Made by a program: the position numbers and the translations under genes. A DNA stretch of 64,000 bases, from NCBI GenBank assembly GCA_033296885.1, contig MU863983.1, positions 62,001 through 126,000 of the forward strand. The letters run 5' to 3'. Each line of letters starts with the position of its first letter. The first letter of the stretch is position 1. Origin of the DNA: Triangularia verruculosa (Eukaryota; Ascomycota; Sordariomycetes; Sordariales; Podosporaceae). The notes below the pieces were generated by a model, which was given only the letters and a program-made list of their open reading frames with translations, was not told where the DNA came from and ran no database searches. Positions 58,666-64,000 of this stretch are shown here, piece by piece.

Positions 58666-61253
58666 ATGAGTGGGGATCAGCCAGTCTCTAGGTGCGCTCC
58701 CATACCCTCCCTCCCTTGGATCAGGCGGAAGGTATGTATGTTTCCGTTGCTGATCGCAAGCCTGCAGCTTTGGCGACCCAGACGCTCAGCCGCCCACTCC
58801 CAAACAAACACCAACATCTTCGATTTTCCCGAGTCCCCGTTTCGAAACACCAAAAAACAACTCGGGGCGATTCGACGAGTCTGGAGGCTGGACTCCTCAT
58901 TTTGCCGAGGAATACTCCGTCTTCCACTCGACTCCGGGGAACCTGAGGGGCAGCCAAGGTCTCTTTGCCAGCTTTGGTCCAGCAACCCCGTACCTTGGTT
59001 CGGCCCACAAACGGGCATTGTCCTCGGGGGAAACGTTTTCACCCACCACCAACACACTGCAGCTACCATCCGTTGAGCCGTCCGAGATTCTGCGATCCTC
59101 CCCAAGTCAACTATCTACCCCGACTTTTCAACAGTCAACTCCAACGAGCCGAAACCCAGAGACGACTGAGAGGTCTTCGAAGAAGGTACGACGTGGGACA
59201 GTTGTTGAGGAACCCCAGGGACAAACGGTCACCCCACCGCCCTCTGCTCGGAAGGGTGAACGGACACTTGCTCCCAAGCTTGACGCGGCAGCCATGCAGA
59301 ATGATCAGGGCTTCGGCCACCCAGACTTTTTGGCGACTGCCCAACCACAGATGGGTAGCTTCGTGACCAACACTGGCGACATGTTTTCGTATCCCTTATC
59401 AGCACCAGCCGGCGGTCCAGGATATGCACCGCAGAGGTCATTTTGGGACCAAGAACCCAGTATGGACCCCAATATGGGAGGGATGGATGTTGACTTTAGT
59501 GCCAACGGCGCCAATGGCGGTGATATGTTCCAGAGCCAAGCAACTTCACATCAACCTCTCACGCCGGTTGACTGGCCGAATGCCAACATGATGCAGGCAC
59601 AGAACGTCACGGTCGATCTTGAAAGCAGCCATGTCACCACTAGAGACCACCAGGCTCCTCTCATATCCCAAGCGCCCATGCCGGCCCTCGTAACATCCGC
59701 GGCCGAGCAGGCCATGTTTGCGGTGCATTATCCTACAACTATGGAAGACGCTTTTGGAATGAACAGTACTGGCGGCGCGGTGAATCCCGGGCTCATCTTC
59801 AGCCGGCCGCAGTCAGCCAACATTGATACCATGTCCCATGACCAGTCTATGCAAGTTCCAATCGCGCCACGCCCTCAAACAAGTCAGGACTTTATCCAGC
59901 CAACGAGCAGGGCACCATCTGCGCAAAAAATAGTAACAACAGCCCGAGGTGAGCTTCGCCGTTCGTCGAGCGCAAGAAACGTGCCTTCAAGCAGGCCAGA
60001 CCGAGCGCTGGCCAGCTCACCTATCAAGTCGGTCGGTCGACCCGGCCTCACACGAAGCTTTAGTGAAAATAGAGGCAAGAAACAATCAAGTCGCCCAGCG
60101 CTGCCTGTTCTCGCTCCAGCTCCTCGTCCACAATCTCAGCTGATCAACAATGCCGGCGTGGGCGCCAACCGGCCTATTATCAACCAATCTTCCCGCCCTA
60201 GCGGAAGAAGCTCCCCTCTCAAAAGCCAGCAACACTCCCGTTTGTCAAGTCTAACCTCTATTCCGGAGACATCCGGCCCGAGAATGCGGACCCAAGCCAA
60301 ATTCACCATCGACGCCAACGGCAGAGCAAGAGTAGAAACTACAGTGGTCGTAGAAACTGACGAACCAACCAGCGCCAAGAAGAGACACAGCTCCCACTCT
60401 GGCACCCAACGTAGGCGATGGACGTCATCAGACGAAGAAGACGACGACTCCTCTACCGACGACGAAGGCCCGATTATTATCCCCAGCAGAAACACCTCTT
60501 TTGCTCTTCCCGATCCGGTTAAGCCATCGATTATCCACCCCTTTCACCGGGCCACCTCTGCGTCGTATACAACAAGTTTTCAGCGTCAGGATGATGATAG
60601 CGACGGGGAGACGGTCGTCAATGTGAATGACTTGACCCCCACGGGGAAGGTACCCGGTGATGCTGTCAGCGAGCTGCAAAAGGTTCGGGAAGCGAGGCAG
60701 AGGAGTGGGCAGTGGCCGCCAGCTTCAGCGTCGAAGCCAAAAAGATCGTTCTCGGTTGTTGGGGGGTCGGGTAGCGCGAGTTTTGGGAACGGTGGGGGGT
60801 ATAGGGGGAGTTATGACAATAGTAGTTTGAGCCCGGCGAGTATGACGGAGGTGAGTTTGCCTACGCCGACGGGGGAGAGGGGGAGGTTGGGAGGGGGAGG
60901 GGGGATGAGGTGTGTTTGTGGGAGGTGGGAGGTGGGGAGGAATGAGTTGTTGGTTCAGTGGTAAGTTGCTGTGACTTGTGTATAGCTGGGTCGGGTTTGC
61001 TGACATGAATGGCAGTCAATCTTGCGAGATGAACTTGCACGAACGGTGTGTGAATGCGACGGAGACGTCGATTTACATTTGTCCGTTTTGTGCGAATGTC
61101 ACGCCGAGCCATCATGCGCGAGGCGGGAGGGTGAGGGAAAGGGAGGGGGATAGAGGGTCGTATCATGGGCATGGGAGGGTTGGCGGGGGAGGGAGTTCGG
61201 GGTTGGGAATTACGAGTCCATTGGCGCATAAGAGTTTTAAGAGTTTCAGGTGA
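58666..61253 (+). CDS. PHD-finger protein, disordered N-terminal part
   Basis: Exons 58666-58691, 58768-60960 and 61016-61253 join to 818 residues. The first exon has only 26 coding bases (donor GTGCGC, acceptor CAG); it is chosen because it gives an ATG in frame with the coding-like stretch FETPKNNSGRF-DESGGWTPH that precedes 59018. The chain is disordered and Ser/Pro/Gln-rich, with an acidic block SSDEEDDDSS near residue 585. The zinc finger is at the C-terminal end: CVC (724, 726), CQSC (740, 743), NLHERC (748, 751) and CPFC (762, 765), a C4HC3 PHD pattern whose second half is supplied by exon 3. PHD fingers often read histone H3 tails. A chromatin role is inferred; I do not recognise a named orthologue. 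Confidence 0.85.
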
Positions 61254-62326
61254 AGGACAGGTCTATTAAGAATTACGGCTATGATGATAACAGAAGGGAT
61301 TGGATGGCATGGGTTGGGAGGGTTGGGGTTGGGGCTAGGGTTAGGATATGATTTTTTATGTTTTGGAGAAAAAGTAAAAGAGGTGGTGTTTGTTGTTTGA
61401 GTAACAGTGTGGGAGTACTTGGTGCTTGGTTGCTTTGCTTGATGAGGTTGAGAGCTAGAGTTGCTAAGATACCCTGAGGTTTTTTTTGTTGCCGTTGGAG
61501 TGTTTTCTAGTAATGTGTATGACTGGTAACGTTGCCAATGAGACGCGTTGAATTCCGGAGTGCTAGGTAGATGTACATGTTGTTCGCATGGAGTGCCTAT
61601 CTATCGAAGCACCGATGTTTGTTGTTCAATAAAGCAGCCTGGTAAAAAGAAGTCACTGTTTAAGTAATTTGTCCGAGTCGTCGTTATTGAGAGATGTTTC
61701 ATCCGAAGTGAGACTTGATGGTAGGTAGGTACCCACCTATGTTTTTTCCTAGGTTTAAGCTTATCTTCGAGTTTGGTATTTTGTAGTATAACTAGGTAAA
61801 GGAATATCTCCCCCAAATGGGACGCGAAAAAAAGAAGGTCTGCCTTTCGGTTGTTTATTTGATGTCCTTGTTGTCCTTCCATGTTGTATACAACATTGAT
61901 ATCTTGAAGTGTCTATGAGGCTAGCGAGAAGAGTTATTGATGTAAGGTACCTAAGTGTTAGGTACCTACCTACCTAGGTACGAAGCAATGACCATCTTGC
62001 GACAGTGAATAACTTGAAATTAGACATACTGGCTGCTCCTACGACTTTACGAGAATACGTGGAGAATATTGAGCGCACTCCGAACGGCAGCAGCAAGGAC
62101 AACCTGTTTCGACGATATTAGAGCACCGTCGATTCGGAATACCTCGTGAAAGGTTGGCGCAGTTCGCCCTCTACAAACAGAATACCAACAGTTGATCGAC
62201 CTATAGAGATATGAGACATTCAACAACCCAAATGAACTTCATCATGCCCCGAGAAACTGACGACTTGAAATCAACCCTCTACCTAATCTGACTACGCTAT
62301 GCCAAAAACACACACACTCCCCCCGT
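61254..62326. other. Convergent 3' intergenic region with TACCTAGGTA-like motifs
   Basis: This lies between the PHD and PLC gene ends. No ORF is supportable. Two dense groups of the palindromic motif lie at 61,721-61,740 and 61,946-61,981. Confidence 0.55.
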
Positions 62327-64000
62327 CTAATACAGCCTCCTGTCCACCCTCACCAGCACCACTCCCTCCGTCTCCACCCCCCTCGCATCCATCAAATGCA
62401 CAAACCTATACCCCTCCCTCAACCGATCCAACCTCACACACGCCCACGCCGCCAGACTATCCTTCCCAATCTCATCATCCCTCACCAAGAACCTCACAAA
62501 ACTCAGCTCTGGCACCACCCCGGGGATCCCCTTGAACACCAACTCCTGTCCCTTCCAGTCTGGGTCAATACCCTTCAGTGACTTCGTCTTGGCTTTGTAC
62601 TCTCCCTCCTTTTCCTTGCCATCATCTGGGACGGCCTCGGTGGTGCCGTGCCTTTCTCCTGGCTCCTCAACATGGATCTCGACCTTGAGGTAAGGGCGGA
62701 AGCCAGAGACCTTGGTGTCGCCGAGGGGAAGGGGGATGTCCTGGCCGGCGAGGACGGTGATGGTCAGGTCCATGGTGTAGTGGGTTACTGCCTGGGCTTG
62801 CGGGGCGGTGGTGGGGGAGGTCGGCGGGAGAGGTTTGTTTGGGCGGTAGCCTATCGTAAAATTAATATCAATTTGTTGGCTGGGTACGCGGGAAAAAGAA
62901 AACTTACCCTCGGGCTTGAGGACGTAGCCCTCTGTCCCGGCAAACATTCCCTCGTTGAGCATCATCCCCTCGTCCCAGTTCTGCCAGTTCAGTGCAACGA
63001 CTTGGATCCCCTTACGCCAGAACACCGCTGGGTCGAGGTTAGACGACCGGATGCGAAACCCAGAAGGGTACGCCCGCATGAGATAGCATCTGTTATGCTC
63101 AAAGAGTTCCTTTGCGGACTTCGAGTGGACTTCTGAGACGCCTCCTTCTGACAGCGAAAAGATGTGAGTGGGCATGGTTGCTTCTGGCTGCTGAAGTGTC
63201 TTGAAAGTCACGCCACGGGTGTATATTCCTAGTTTTGACAGGGTATGGATGATCTTCGATGGCTTTTTTGGCTTGGCTGCCGCTGGATCGACGTTCTCTG
63301 GGGGAGTGTCACCACCCGAGAGGATGGTAGACGACGCAGATGGGGGAGGGGTGTACTTGACTTTGACGAGGATCTTACCCCTGAGATTACCTGGCGCCGG
63401 GAGGGTGGTGGCGTCTTCTTTAGGTTCGGGGAGGAGGAGGCCAGCCCAGGTCTCGTTCATGATGGCTACCATGGTGAGTTGCTGCTCGGGGCTGCAGTGG
63501 ACTTCAAGGGAAACAATAAGAGGTGAGTCGGTTACAGCGAAGGCGTAATCCCGGATGGCGATGCAGACTTCGCGGAAGGAGACTTCTTTTGTTAGGGTGT
63601 AGCCATGGTAGACGCGAGGCTCTTTAAGAGAGGGAGAGCGGTGGATTTTCGGGTCCGTTGGCCCGGTAGACTCGGTTGTGGTGGTTTGCACGAGGGTGTT
63701 GCTTGAGTCTGTGGTGGAATCTGTTTTTGATGGTGAGTATGGGGTCTTGATTTTCTTATTCTTCTTGTCCTTCTTCGTAGCGGGAGGTGAGGTGGGAGTG
63801 GGCGGTTTGGTAGCGGGCTTGGTACTAGTAGTGGGAGTGGTGTTGGCGGTGGTTCGGGGGGCTGTGTTCGTGGGACTGGTGCTGATGCGTTTATCCAATT
63901 TCTTACCCAAAGACGTCTTCTCCAGTTTGCTCGTCAGGGAGCTAGGAAGCTTGTCTTTGACTGAGCTCAGTCTCTTCTTAGGCTTTGATGTCGCGACTTC
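62327..64000 (-). CDS. plc1: Phosphoinositide-specific phospholipase C, delta type (5' end outside window)
   Basis: The gene is cut by the right edge; the frame is open to 64000. Within the window, exon 64000-62908 and exon 62850-62327 are joined across a 57-nt intron (GTAAGT...TAG). Visible parts are the second half of the catalytic X box (EPRVYHGYTLTKEVSFREVC, LIVSLEVHCS), the Y box (KELFEHNRCYLMRAYPSGFRIRSSNLDP, VALNWQNWDEGMMLNEGMF) and a C-terminal C2 domain (LTITVLAGQDIP, FVRFLVRDDE). The enzyme splits PIP2 into diacylglycerol and IP3 and feeds calcium signalling. Before EPRVYHGYTL there is a Lys/Ser/Thr-rich stretch of more than 100 residues, so a long insert interrupts the X barrel. 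The EF hands and first catalytic His must lie beyond the edge. Confidence 0.92.
   Translation of the reverse strand, partial: EVATSKPKKRLSSVKDKLPSSLTSKLEKTSLGKKLDKRISTSPTNTAPRTTANTTPTTSTKPATKPPTPTSPPATKKDKKNKKIKTPYSPSKTDSTTDSSNTLVQTTTTESTGPTDPKIHRSPSLKEPRVYHGYTLTKEVSFREVCIAIRDYAFAVTDSPLIVSLEVHCSPEQQLTMVAIMNETWAGLLLPEPKEDATTLPAPGNLRGKILVKVKYTPPPSASSTILSGGDTPPENVDPAAAKPKKPSKIIHTLSKLGIYTRGVTFKTLQQPEATMPTHIFSLSEGGVSEVHSKSAKELFEHNRCYLMRAYPSGFRIRSSNLDPAVFWRKGIQVVALNWQNWDEGMMLNEGMFAGTEGYVLKPEGKFSFSRVPSQQIDINFTIGYRPNKPLPPTSPTTAPQAQAVTHYTMDLTITVLAGQDIPLPLGDTKVSGFRPYLKVEIHVEEPGERHGTTEAVPDDGKEKEGEYKAKTKSLKGIDPDWKGQELVFKGIPGVVPELSFVRFLVRDDEIGKDSLAAWACVRLDRLREGYRFVHLMDARGVETEGVVLVRVDRRLY

Noticed and set aside
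61320..61350. Interstitial telomere-like CTAGGGTTAGG
   Set aside because: Only one or two TTAGGG-like units are present in G-rich 3' sequence, too few to call a telomeric repeat.
1..64000. Mobile elements, secondary-metabolite cluster, CRISPR or other defence system
   Set aside because: No transposase, reverse transcriptase, long terminal repeat, polyketide or peptide synthase, or regular spacer array was seen on either strand; the genes present are mostly conserved housekeeping and regulatory genes.

Overview
The window is nuclear DNA of a filamentous ascomycete, most likely a Sordariomycete and probably Sordariales. The reasons are short spliceosomal introns (mostly 40-150 nt, GTRAGT-like donors, CTRAC-like branch points, YAG acceptors), widely spaced single genes on both strands without operons, and a gene set typical of these fungi: a STE3/PRE-1 pheromone receptor, a WOPR (Gti1/Pac2) regulator, a Rua1-type C-terminal domain and a delta-type PI-PLC. 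The order assignment is inference.

I find 16 protein genes and one intron-containing tRNA gene; 13 of the protein genes are spliced. From left to right: a triple-KH RNA-binding protein (93-1350 +); a HUT1-type nucleotide-sugar transporter (2903-4276 +); a large conserved low-complexity protein of unknown role (5849-9372 -); a tRNA-Ile(UAU) candidate (11096-11191 -); a MAP-kinase phosphatase of the Msg5/Pmp1 type with a repeat tail (14670-17558 +); tRNA 2'-phosphotransferase TPT1 (18590-19534 +); the pheromone receptor (20493-22492 -); mitochondrial SSB (23488-23984 +); mitochondrial tRNA-modification enzyme MTO1 (24495-26747 +); cardiolipin synthase (27093-28422 -); a WOPR transcription factor (30157-31602 -); a ten-exon TDP1-like phosphodiesterase with UIM and SIM-like motifs (37125-40756 -); actin-related protein ARP8 of INO80 (42538-44908 -); a small Pro-rich conserved protein (45771-46346 +); a Rua1-like zinc protein (52589-54664 +); a PHD-finger protein (58666-61253 +); and a PI-PLC whose N-terminus lies beyond the right edge (62327-64000 -).

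The genes do not form a cluster with one pathway. Three serve mitochondria (SSB, MTO1, cardiolipin synthase), two act in tRNA metabolism besides the tRNA itself (TPT1, MTO1; TPT1 acts after tRNA splicing and the tRNA here has an intron), three touch chromatin or DNA repair (ARP8, PHD protein, TDP1-like), and several belong to signalling and development (receptor, MAPK phosphatase, WOPR factor, PLC).

Gene-poor stretches (9.4-14.7, 31.6-37.1, 46.3-52.6 and 54.7-58.7 kb) hold no convincing ORF, only long pyrimidine-rich leaders, microsatellites and a recurrent intergenic palindrome related to TACCTAGGTA. The most distinctive signals are the TDP1-like gene (domain combination, 844-nt intron, minisatellites inside two introns), the repeat-rich tail of the MAPK phosphatase, and a change from C-rich to G-rich coding strand along many genes. 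I saw no prokaryotic-type system, CRISPR array, transposon or virus.
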